Shown: positions 1 through 5,129 of the stretch, piece after piece
Position numbering within the stretch: the first letter of the stretch is position 1
How the letters are laid out: each line of letters starts with the position of its first letter
Position numbers and translations under genes: made by a program
Notes under the pieces: model-generated
Database searches by the model: none
Seen by the model: only the letters and a program-made list of their open reading frames with translations
What the model was told of the DNA's origin: nothing
Assembly (NCBI GenBank): GCA_016934095.1
Contig: JAFGTO010000050.1
Coordinates: 1 to 5,129 of the forward strand
Source of the DNA: Candidatus Glassiibacteriota bacterium
GTDB taxonomy: Bacteria; Gemmatimonadota; Glassbacteria; GWA2-58-10
DNA: 5,129 bases
Direction of reading: 5' to 3'

Positions 1-47
1 TAACAGTTCCCCCTGTCGGGCCTGTAAAGGACTTTAACCTCCAAGTG

Positions 48-69
48 GGTGCGCCCTGCCGGGCGCACT
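48..69. other. Stem-loop upstream of the first terminator
   Basis: An 8-bp perfect GC-rich stem, GTGCGCCC (49-56) with GGGCGCAC (61-68), closes a TGCC tetraloop, and a G-T wobble at 48/69 extends it. It has no T run of its own and lies only four bases before the terminator hairpin at 74-109. It could be the 3' structure of an upstream transcript or a second element of a double terminator. The function is not known from sequence alone. Confidence 0.6.
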
Positions 70-73
70 ATGG

Positions 74-112
74 AAAAGCCGGCCTTTCCACTAGGGGAGG
101 CCGGCTTTTTTT
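74..112 (+). terminator. Rho-independent terminator of an upstream transcript
   Basis: AAAAGCCGGCCT (74-85) pairs perfectly with AGGCCGGCTTTT (98-109). The stem extends inward through TTCC/GGGG, with two wobble pairs, to an ACTA tetraloop, and a run of seven T follows (106-112). This is a textbook intrinsic terminator reading rightward. It lies before the trpB promoter, so it ends transcription from something left of the window and insulates trpBA rather than attenuating it. The A run on the left makes some leftward activity possible too. No coding end of the preceding gene can be fixed in bases 1-47; short open frames reach a stop at 35-37 or run through the hairpin, but none is convincing. 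Confidence 0.9.
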
Positions 113-180
113 AACTCGCCGCGTGCGGCTGCCCGAAAAGACTTTCAGGGGCCGGTAACGGCCGCTTGACGCCCATCCGC

Positions 181-209
181 TTGACATACAAGCAAATAAT
201 CCCTATATT
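181..209 (+). promoter_or_regulatory. Sigma70-type promoter of trpBA
   Basis: A perfect -35 box TTGACA (181-186), a 17-base spacer and a TATATT -10 box (204-209, five of six matches to TATAAT) lie in a locally AT-rich segment. Transcription would start near 216, giving a leader of about 40 bases before the trpB start at 257. That leader is too short for a classical attenuator with leader peptide or a T-box. No recognisable TrpR-like operator overlaps the boxes. An imperfect palindrome, GGTTTCGATACC (245-256), abuts the start codon, but its significance is unclear. Confidence 0.85.
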
Positions 210-256
210 GAGCCTTCGTTTCGTACTTTTCCTCCAGTCCGGCCGGTTTCGATACC

Positions 257-1510
257 ATGAAAAAATACACTCTCGACAGTTTCTCGACCGGAGGCCATTT
301 CGGCCCTTACGGCGGGATGTACGCCCCGGAGATGCTGGTGCCCGCCTTGCAGGAGCTGGAAGCCGCCTACCTCGAAGCCCGTGCCGACAAGGGTTTCCAA
401 CAGGAGTTCGAGGACCTGCTGAGGACTTACTCCGGCAGGCCCACCCCGCTTTATCTCGGGGAGAATTTCAGCCGGCGGCTCGGCGGGGCGCGGGTCTATT
501 TCAAGCAGGAGGGCCTGGGACAGACCGGCTCCCACAAGATCAACAACGTGCTGGGCCAGGCGCTGCTGGCCCGGCGCATGGGCAAGAAGCGCCTGATCGC
601 CGAAACCGGCGCAGGCCAGCACGGCCTGGCCACCGCCACGGCCGCGGCCCGGTTCGGCTTCGAGTGCGAGATCTTCATGGGCGAGGTGGACATGATGCGC
701 CAGCGGCCCAACGTTTTCTGGATGGAGCAGCTCGGCGCCACGGTCACCCCGGTGCCTTACGGCACCCGCACCCTGAAAGATGCAGTCAACGAGAGTTTCA
801 AGAACTGGATCGAGAACCTCGAAGACACCCACCTGCTGGTGGGCTCCGCCCTGAGCGCGCACCCCTACCCCACCATTGTCCGCGATTTCCAGTGCGTGAT
901 CGGGCACGAGGTCCGCAGCCAGATGATGCAGGCCGAGGGCCGCCTGCCGGACGTGCTGGTCGCCTGCGTGGGCGGCGGCAGCAACTCGCTGGGCATGTTT
1001 TACCCCTTCCTCGGGGATGAACAGGTGGAGATGATAGGTGTCGAGGCTGCGGGCCTGGGTATCGGGACCGGCCGGCACTCGGCCCGCTTCCAGGGCGGCA
1101 GGCTGGGGGTGATCGAGGGCTACAAGTCGTATTTCCTGCAGGATGAGGACGGCCAGACCCTGGGCACCCACAGCGTGGCTGCCGGCCTGGACTACCCCGG
1201 CATCGGGCCGGAGCACGCCTGGCTGCACGACCTGGGCCGGGTAAAATATACCGGGGCCACGGACAGCGAGACCCTGGAGGCGATGAAGCTGCTGATGCGC
1301 ACCGAGGGGCTCATCCCGGCCCTGGAAAGCGCCCATGCCGTGGCCGAGGCAGTGCGGCGGGCTCCGGCCATGCGGCCTGACCAGTTGATGGTGGTGAACC
1401 TCTCAGGCAGGGGCGACAAGGATATCTTTATCGTGGCCGAAGCTCTCGGCGACCGCGCCTGGATGGAATTCCTCAGAAGCAAAGTCGAGGCGGCAGACCA
1501 TGGAGAATAA
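257..1510 (+). CDS. trpB: Tryptophan synthase beta chain
   Basis: A PLP enzyme of the fold-type II family that condenses indole with L-serine to give L-tryptophan in the cytoplasmic TrpA2B2 complex. The 417 residues are slightly longer than the usual 390-410 of the TrpB1 type. The N-terminal signature GHFGPYGGMYAPE (13-25) is followed by TGSHKINN with the PLP-binding lysine K94, AETGAGQHG (115-123, catalytic glutamate E116), the phosphate-binding loop GGGSN (239-243), AGLDYPGIGPEHA (309-321) and NLSGRGDKD (381-389, S383 near the PLP ring nitrogen). Several usually conserved positions differ: KREDL is KQEGL (83-87) and the stretch before HPYP reads GSALSA (196-201). The ATG at 257 is chosen because the conserved N-terminus starts just after it, yet no Shine-Dalgarno sequence precedes it. 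The gene overlaps trpA by 11 bases. The function is secure; the substitutions could alter kinetics. Confidence 0.97.
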   Translation: MKKYTLDSFSTGGHFGPYGGMYAPEMLVPALQELEAAYLEARADKGFQQEFEDLLRTYSGRPTPLYLGENFSRRLGGARVYFKQEGLGQTGSHKINNVLGQALLARRMGKKRLIAETGAGQHGLATATAAARFGFECEIFMGEVDMMRQRPNVFWMEQLGATVTPVPYGTRTLKDAVNESFKNWIENLEDTHLLVGSALSAHPYPTIVRDFQCVIGHEVRSQMMQAEGRLPDVLVACVGGGSNSLGMFYPFLGDEQVEMIGVEAAGLGIGTGRHSARFQGGRLGVIEGYKSYFLQDEDGQTLGTHSVAAGLDYPGIGPEHAWLHDLGRVKYTGATDSETLEAMKLLMRTEGLIPALESAHAVAEAVRRAPAMRPDQLMVVNLSGRGDKDIFIVAEALGDRAWMEFLRSKVEAADHGE

Positions 1511-2303
1511 AATCGACCGGAAGCTGGCCGGGCTGAAAAGCTCCGGGACCCACGGCCTGATGGCCCATATCGTGGTGGGCTACCCGGACCTGGCCCGCTC
1601 CGAGCGATTGCTGGACACCCTGGCCGACAGCGGGGCCGACCTGATCGAGCTGCAGGTCCCCTTTTCCGACCCCCTGGCCGATGGGCCCACTATCATGACC
1701 GCCAACCTCAAGGCCCTGGAAGCCGGGGTGAGGGTCGCCGATGTGTTCCGCTTCGCCGAAAAAGCGGCCGGGCGCCTGAGCGGGGTGCCGCTGCTTTTCA
1801 TGAGCTACCTCAACATACCTTTCAACTACGGCATGGAGGCTTTCTGCAGGGACTCGGCCGCCGCCGGCATCTGCGGGCTGATCGTGCCGGACATCCCGCC
1901 GGAGGAGACCGCCGAGGGCTACCGCGGGCACTGCCTGGACCACGGCCTCCACCCGGTCTACATCCTCAGCCCCTCCAGCACGGAGCAGCGGGTCCGCCTG
2001 ATCGCCTCCCTGGCCGGCGGGTTTATCTACTGCACCGCCATGGTGGGTATCACCGGGGCCAGGGACAAACAGCAAGCCGGCCTGCAGGATTTCATCTCCC
2101 GGGTCCGGGCCCACACCGGCCTGCCCCTGGCCCTGGGTTTCGGGATCAGCAGCCGCGAGCACGTGCTCCGGGCTGCCGGGCTGGCTGAGGTCTCGGTCAT
2201 CGGCAGCAAGGTGATCGACCTCTACAACCAGGGCGCTTCCGAAGAAGACTCCCTGGGCCGGGTTTCCGGGTTCCTGCGCTCGCTGCGCGGGTCCGCGCCC
2301 TGA
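1500..2303 (+). CDS. trpA: Tryptophan synthase alpha chain
   Basis: A TIM-barrel lyase that splits indole-3-glycerol phosphate into glyceraldehyde 3-phosphate and indole, which is channelled to TrpB. The 267 residues match the family length. The core motif IELQVPFSDPLADGPTI (49-65) carries both catalytic acids, E50 (E49 of the Salmonella enzyme) and D61 (D60). The mobile loop 6 reads AMVGITGAR (180-188), with T185 matching the conserved loop threonine. GFGIS (213-217) and VIGSKV (233-238) form the phosphate-binding end. The MAHIVVGYPD opening and ELQVPFSDP, in place of ELGIPFSDP, set it apart from the enterobacterial sequence. The ATG lies inside the 3' end of trpB, nine bases after GAGG (1487-1490), so translation is probably coupled and stoichiometric. 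The stop is TGA; the nearest good terminator is about 155 bases downstream. Confidence 0.97.
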   Translation: MENKIDRKLAGLKSSGTHGLMAHIVVGYPDLARSERLLDTLADSGADLIELQVPFSDPLADGPTIMTANLKALEAGVRVADVFRFAEKAAGRLSGVPLLFMSYLNIPFNYGMEAFCRDSAAAGICGLIVPDIPPEETAEGYRGHCLDHGLHPVYILSPSSTEQRVRLIASLAGGFIYCTAMVGITGARDKQQAGLQDFISRVRAHTGLPLALGFGISSREHVLRAAGLAEVSVIGSKVIDLYNQGASEEDSLGRVSGFLRSLRGSAP

Positions 2304-2408
2304 GCGGCACTGCCGCTGGATGCTGTAACCCGGCTGCCCTCTCCCCCGAATACTCCACCGCTACCCGGAAACAGCAGCCCGGCAGGCCGACCCTGGTTTG
2401 CATATATC

Positions 2409-2550
2409 ATACCAGTTTTTCATCAAAGATAGGAGAAGCCGGTTCTTTCAGGACCAGAAAAAAATCCCCCTTGAGTTACTTTTTCAGGGGGATTTTTTCA
2501 TTTCTGACCAATTGCCTGATGCTATGCAAAAAAAGCCTTTACACCCCCTT
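2409..2550. repeat. Dispersed noncoding repeat, copy A
   Basis: This stretch recurs in the same orientation at 4900-5049. Its left block (2409-2457) matches copy B ungapped at 40 of 49 positions by hand count, and its right block (2500-2550) at 47 of 51. The centre (2458-2499) is a terminator hairpin whose loop differs between copies. The left block folds into a hairpin: CCAGTTTTTC (2412-2421) with GAGAAGCCGG (2433-2442), one A/C mismatch. The right block holds CTGACCAATTGCC and TGCAAAAAAAGC and ends in TTACACCCCCTT. There is no open frame of note and no terminal inverted repeat. It lies between the convergent trpA and ABC genes. I do not recognise the family. Confidence 0.85.
2459..2498. terminator. 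Bidirectional terminator between trpA and the ABC ATPase gene
   Basis: AAAAAATCCCCC (2459-2470) pairs perfectly with GGGGGATTTTTT (2487-2498), a 12-bp stem with a loop of about 16 bases. An A tract on the left and a T tract on the right give a U-run transcript in either direction. This suits its position between two convergent genes: trpA ends at 2303 rightward and the ATPase gene ends at 2628 leftward. It forms the centre of repeat copy A. Confidence 0.8.
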
Positions 2551-2570
2551 TGGCAAAGGGGGGCGGGGGG
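2544..2570. repeat. C-run/G-run palindrome at the edge of repeat copy A
   Basis: CCCCCTTT (2544-2551) and AAAGGGGG (2555-2562) form an 8-bp stem around GGC, immediately followed by a second G run (2565-2570) and ATTTG. The left arm is the end of the conserved repeat block; the right arm and second G run are absent from copy B, which diverges after the CCCCCTT. It resembles the short C/G-run palindromes scattered in intergenic DNA of many bacterial genomes, recalled from general experience and not searched. It may add to termination of the leftward transcript or be a separate REP-like element. Confidence 0.6.
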
Positions 2571-2627
2571 ATTTGATCCTCCATGAATATATCAAACATA
2601 TCAGGCGCCATGTCCCTGTGAGACCTG

Positions 2628-3374
2628 CTATAATTCAAATTCCTGCTCCTGCTCCCCCCCGGTCAGGTTGAGGAAAATCCCCTCCAGGTGCTCCTGGCCG
2701 GAGCGGCTCAGGGCGCGCAGCTCCTCGACCGTGCCCAGGGCCGCGACCCTGCCCTGCTGGATGATGGCGATCCGGGTGCAGGTCTCCTCGGCGATCGCCA
2801 GGGTATGGGTGGACATCATCACTGTCCTGCCCCCGGCACTGAGCTTCCGGAAAATATCTTTCACCAGCCGGATGCTCCTGGGGTCCAGCCCGACCATGGG
2901 CTCATCCACCACTAACACTTCCGGATCGTGCAGCAGGGCCCCGGCGAAGATGAGTTTCTGCCTCATGCCGTGGGAGAAGCTCTCGATAAGCTCATCCTGC
3001 CACCCGGTCAGCTCGAAGAGCTCGAGCAGCCTGGCCGCGCGCCGCCGTACCGCCTGCTCATCCAGGTCCCACAGCCCGCCCATAAAACCCAGGAACTCGG
3101 CTGCTGTCAGCTTGTCGTAGAGGAACGGGCGGTCCGGGATGAAACCCAGGCGCTTCTTGGCCTCCTCAGGGTGGGTCCGCAGGTCGTAGCCGGCCACTTC
3201 TATCCGGCCGGCGCTGGGCTGCAGCAGGCCGGTGATCATTTTCAGCGTGGTGGTCTTCCCGGCCCCGTTGGGGCCGAGGAAACCGAAGATCTCGCCCCTG
3301 CCGACCTCGAGGTCGATGCCGTCCACGGCCACGAAAGACCCGAATCGCTTGGTTACCTGCTCGAGCCGGATCAT
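2628..3374 (-). CDS. ABC transporter ATP-binding protein, ABC-2/EcsA-like
   Basis: A 248-residue nucleotide-binding subunit that would power an ABC transporter at the cytoplasmic membrane face. Walker A is GPNGAGKTT (34-42), the signature is SHGMRQK (134-140) in place of LSGGQ, Walker B is VLVVDEP (153-159, with D157 and catalytic E158), the D-loop is GLDP (162-165) and the switch histidine is H190 in STH. The Q-loop position reads IPDRPFLYDKLT (79-90), with aspartate where most ATPases have glutamine; EcsA-type proteins are also non-glutamine here. The C-terminal LEGIFLNLTGGE is typical of ABC-2 exporter ATPases, and an acidic tail follows. The ATG directly abuts the TAA of the upstream transglutaminase gene and has AAGGAG at 3388-3383, eight bases away, so translation is probably coupled. 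No permease gene is in view and the substrate is unknown. Stop TAG. Confidence 0.93.
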   Translation of the reverse strand: MIRLEQVTKRFGSFVAVDGIDLEVGRGEIFGFLGPNGAGKTTTLKMITGLLQPSAGRIEVAGYDLRTHPEEAKKRLGFIPDRPFLYDKLTAAEFLGFMGGLWDLDEQAVRRRAARLLELFELTGWQDELIESFSHGMRQKLIFAGALLHDPEVLVVDEPMVGLDPRSIRLVKDIFRKLSAGGRTVMMSTHTLAIAEETCTRIAIIQQGRVAALGTVEELRALSRSGQEHLEGIFLNLTGGEQEQEFEL

Positions 3375-4871
3375 TTACCTCGCTCCTTGTGCGGTCTCCC
3401 AGTCAAGGACCGATATCTCCAGGGTGCCGATCAGCGGGAGGATCTCCACCTGACGGTCCATGTCGCCGGCCAGCACGCGCAGGTGAGTGGCATCCGCCGG
3501 GAACTGCCCGAAAATGGGATCTACCGGCACCCAGCCTCCCAGGTAGCACTCGCACCAGGCATGGTAGTAAAAAGCCCCCTCCAGGTAGACCAGGCCCATG
3601 GCCACCCGGGTGGGGATGCCGGCGGCCCGGGCCAGCGAGCAGAAAAGCACCGCGAACTCGTTACAGTCCCCGCTGCGGCGCTCGAGCACCTCCAGGGTGT
3701 TGGGTATGCTGAAAGTGGGTTTCTGGGCAATATTGGCGCTCATCCAGGCTATGATCGAGCGGATCCTGCCGTCCGGGCTGTCGTTGAGGTCAATTATCTC
3801 GGAGGCCAGGGCCAGCAGGCGAGGATGCTCGCTCTGGATGAAAGCGCTGGGTATGGTATAGCTTTCGCGGACCCAGGCGGGTACGGTGTCCAGCAGGGCG
3901 CTGCTGTCCGGCGCGGCCGAGACCACTTCCAGCACGCGGTCCTCGTAGGTCTGGCTGCCGCCGCGCAACCCCAGGGTGTCCTGCCCTACCCCGTGCAGCT
4001 CGAGCCTCAGCCTGGTGATTCGCCTGTTTTCCGGCAGCGGACTGTCCGGAACGATGCTGATCAGCCGGTTGATATCGGTAGTGCGGGAGAGCAGGCTGTC
4101 CGATGTGGCGGTGCCCTCGTCCTCCAGCACCACCCGGTAGCCCATCCGGCTGCGCTCCTCGAGCATCCTGCCGTCATCATCCAGGTAGGTGTCCACCGGC
4201 ATGTTCAGCATGCTCTCCCGCAGGTGCCAGACCTCCACCTCCCTGCCCTGGTAGGTAATTTTCTCCCGGCCGAGGACTTCTACCTCCAGCGGGACATTGG
4301 CCAGCGAGCCCGGGTCGAACACTGTGGTGCTGAAACGCCTGCCGGGCTCGAGCTCCAGGTCCGCCAGCAGGAGCTGTACCGTGCTCGGCAACTGGGGATG
4401 CCCCTGCACGCGGACCCGCTCGCTGCGCGTCTCACCCGCCGAGGTCACCTGCAGGGCCAGCACGCTGTCCTCCACGGTGCCCCTGACACCGAACTCCGAC
4501 TCCTCGCCGGAGATGCTGAACACGAAGGACAGCAGGCGCAGGCTGTCATCGGCGACCGCGCGCAGGTAGCTGTCCACCGCCTGGGGGCTGCCGAGCATGG
4601 AAAAGCTCATGTAGGTGCGGTCGGTGATCACCAGGAACGAATCCTGGCGGGACGTGGTCGAGTTGGAGTAACCGATCTTTTGCCCCTGGAAATAGATACC
4701 ATACCAGGAAATCTCGCTGCTCAGCTCCCCGAGCCCTCCAGGTGAAAGCTCCAGCTCGCGGGGGGCGCCTCTCAGGTAGTACCTGCCCGCCAGCAGGCCG
4801 AACATCACCAGGCCGAAAGTGATGAATCCCAGGTGCACGGCATCCTTGAACCCGAGCCTGTAGCCGGTCAA
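3375..4871 (-). CDS. Membrane-anchored transglutaminase-like protein
   Basis: A 498-residue protein with one N-terminal membrane segment (about 13-29, after positively charged residues), so the rest probably lies outside the cytoplasmic membrane. Residues about 50-320 are beta-rich, with alternating hydrophobic positions and no motif I can name with certainty; they resemble the extracytoplasmic domains often fused to bacterial transglutaminases. The C-terminal 340-465 is a papain-like transglutaminase core with an intact Cys-His-Asp triad: C403 in RSGDCNEFA, H437 in YYHAWCE and D451 in WVPVDPIFG, plus the family's ARAAGIPTRV segment. Members act as cross-linking enzymes or as amidases/proteases; the substrate is unknown. 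The start is TTG: no in-frame ATG or GTG lies between it and the upstream stop at 4914-4916, and AAAGGAG precedes it by six bases. A weak -10-like TATAAC (4902-4897, minus strand) has no good -35. First gene of a two-gene unit with the ABC ATPase. Confidence 0.88.
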   Translation of the reverse strand: MTGYRLGFKDAVHLGFITFGLVMFGLLAGRYYLRGAPRELELSPGGLGELSSEISWYGIYFQGQKIGYSNSTTSRQDSFLVITDRTYMSFSMLGSPQAVDSYLRAVADDSLRLLSFVFSISGEESEFGVRGTVEDSVLALQVTSAGETRSERVRVQGHPQLPSTVQLLLADLELEPGRRFSTTVFDPGSLANVPLEVEVLGREKITYQGREVEVWHLRESMLNMPVDTYLDDDGRMLEERSRMGYRVVLEDEGTATSDSLLSRTTDINRLISIVPDSPLPENRRITRLRLELHGVGQDTLGLRGGSQTYEDRVLEVVSAAPDSSALLDTVPAWVRESYTIPSAFIQSEHPRLLALASEIIDLNDSPDGRIRSIIAWMSANIAQKPTFSIPNTLEVLERRSGDCNEFAVLFCSLARAAGIPTRVAMGLVYLEGAFYYHAWCECYLGGWVPVDPIFGQFPADATHLRVLAGDMDRQVEILPLIGTLEISVLDWETAQGAR

Positions 4872-4877
4872 AGCCCG

Positions 4878-4884
4878 CTCCTTT
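4878..4884 (-). promoter_or_regulatory. Ribosome binding site fixing a TTG start
   Basis: Read on the minus strand, AAAGGAG (4884 to 4878) lies six bases before TTG (4871-4869). It is the only strong Shine-Dalgarno sequence in this leader, and the frame has no ATG or GTG between it and the upstream stop, so it decides the start of the transglutaminase-like gene. Confidence 0.75.
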
Positions 4885-4899
4885 GCAGTAAACCCTGTT

Positions 4900-5049
4900 A
4901 TACCGGTTTTGCATCATAGATATGGGAAACCGGCTCTTCCAGGATCAGGGAAAACAAATCCCCCTTGTTTTCCCCCTTTTTCCAAGGGGGATTTTTCTAT
5001 TTCTGACCAATTGCCTAATGCTTTGCAAAAAAAGCTGTTACACCCCCTT
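4900..5049. repeat. Dispersed noncoding repeat, copy B
   Basis: Second copy of the element at 2409-2550, same orientation, eight bases longer because of the terminator region (4949-4998). The left block (4900-4948) carries the hairpin CCGGTTTT (4903-4910) with GAAACCGG (4926-4933). Relative to copy A, one mismatch becomes a G-C pair and one T-G wobble becomes T-A, which hints at selection on structure. The right block (4999-5049) is 47/51 identical to copy A and ends in the same TTACACCCCCTT. It lies upstream of the leftward transglutaminase-ATPase unit. The similarity stops sharply after 5049. Confidence 0.85.
4956..4996. terminator. Terminator-like hairpin inside repeat copy B
   Basis: AAATCCCCCTTG (4956-4967) pairs perfectly with CAAGGGGGATTT (4983-4994), 12 bp around a 15-base pyrimidine loop, followed by further T. 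Rightward it ends in a T5 run; leftward it reads into TTTGTTTT, so it may work both ways. A second CCCCC in the loop (4972-4976) could pair with the same G run as an alternative fold. Leftward it would stop read-through into, or attenuate, the transglutaminase unit that starts about 85 bases further on. Confidence 0.7.
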
Positions 5050-5129
5050 GTATATTAGCGATAGCATGTTAGGATAGGTTAAGGCAGCTGGGAGATCGTA
5101 TCCCCCTTGGTCTGAGAGACCGATTCAAA

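Noticed and set aside
3..158. Open stretch in frame 3 at the left edge as the tail of an upstream gene
   Set aside because: It would run straight through a perfect terminator and its T run; the openness is probably chance. The true end of the upstream gene cannot be placed.
48..256. trp attenuator or T-box leader for trpBA
   Set aside because: The promoter lies downstream of the hairpins, no leader peptide with tandem Trp codons is present, and the leader after the promoter is only about 40 bases.
203..1336. Long open frame on the minus strand, antisense to trpB
   Set aside because: It is composed of low-complexity, His/Gly/Ala/Gln-rich shadow sequence typical of high-GC antisense frames, with no recognisable motif, and it fully overlaps an unmistakable trpB.
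1473..2162. Open frame on the minus strand across trpA
   Set aside because: It is a shadow of trpA, which has both catalytic acids and the full family length.
2304..2408. Short gene or RNA just after trpA
   Set aside because: Only a weak 4-bp GCGG/CCGC hairpin (2304-2316) and no supported open frame or ribosome site were found.
2398..2671. Short plus-strand open frames running through repeat copy A into the ATPase gene end
   Set aside because: They cross the terminator hairpin and the G-run palindrome, have no ribosome site, and are not preserved in copy B.
2928..4745. 605-residue open frame on the plus strand, antisense to the transglutaminase and ATPase genes
   Set aside because: The minus-strand frames carry intact Walker, signature and Cys-His-Asp motifs; the plus-strand translation is a Gln/His/Pro/Gly-rich shadow with no domain.
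2409..5049. Composite transposon bounded by insertion sequences
   Set aside because: The repeats contain no transposase frame and no terminal inverted repeats, and no target-site duplication is visible.
5058..5129. tRNA gene at the right edge
   Set aside because: D-stem pairing is poor, no anticodon loop with T33 and a paired stem can be drawn, and the position before TTCAAA is A rather than the expected G.

Overview
The window is a GC-rich stretch of bacterial chromosome with four confident protein genes, arranged as two convergent two-gene units separated and flanked by AT-richer noncoding DNA. The dense coding, the good Shine-Dalgarno sequences before three of the four genes, an E. coli-like -35/-10 promoter and clear intrinsic terminators all indicate a bacterium. 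The exact phylum cannot be read from the sequence. The protein features fit an uncultured, high-GC, probably Gram-negative lineage, but that is inference only.

Bases 1-256 contain no gene I can support. They hold two adjacent perfect stem-loops (48-69 and 74-109), the second followed by a T run, so this is the terminator of something upstream. A strong sigma70-type promoter follows (TTGACA 181-186, 17-base spacer, TATATT 204-209). It drives trpB (257-1510) and trpA (1500-2303), which overlap by 11 bases. Together they encode the tryptophan synthase alpha2beta2 complex: TrpA cleaves indole-3-glycerol phosphate to indole, and TrpB condenses the indole with serine. No other trp gene is in view, so trpBA appears to be its own transcription unit here.

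The 324 bases between trpA and the convergent gene end at 2628 hold copy A of a roughly 145-base noncoding repeat (2409-2550). The repeat includes a symmetrical terminator hairpin and, at its right edge, a C5T3/A3G5 palindrome (2544-2562). Bases 2304-2408 and 2563-2627 show nothing further except minor inverted repeats.

The minus-strand unit reads from 4871 down to 2628. A membrane-anchored, extracytoplasmic transglutaminase-like protein (TTG start) is followed with zero spacing by an ABC ATPase of the ABC-2/EcsA-like type. The ATPase has no permease partner in the unit. Upstream of the unit, at 4900-5049, lies copy B of the same noncoding repeat in the same orientation. The two repeats therefore bracket the transglutaminase-ATPase module. 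Bases 5050-5129 have no recognisable gene.

The most unusual material is the repeat pair, with its covarying hairpin, terminator and 92%-identical 51-base core. Next is the permease-less pairing of a transglutaminase with an ABC ATPase. The trp genes are ordinary in function, although TrpB carries several substitutions in normally conserved motifs.
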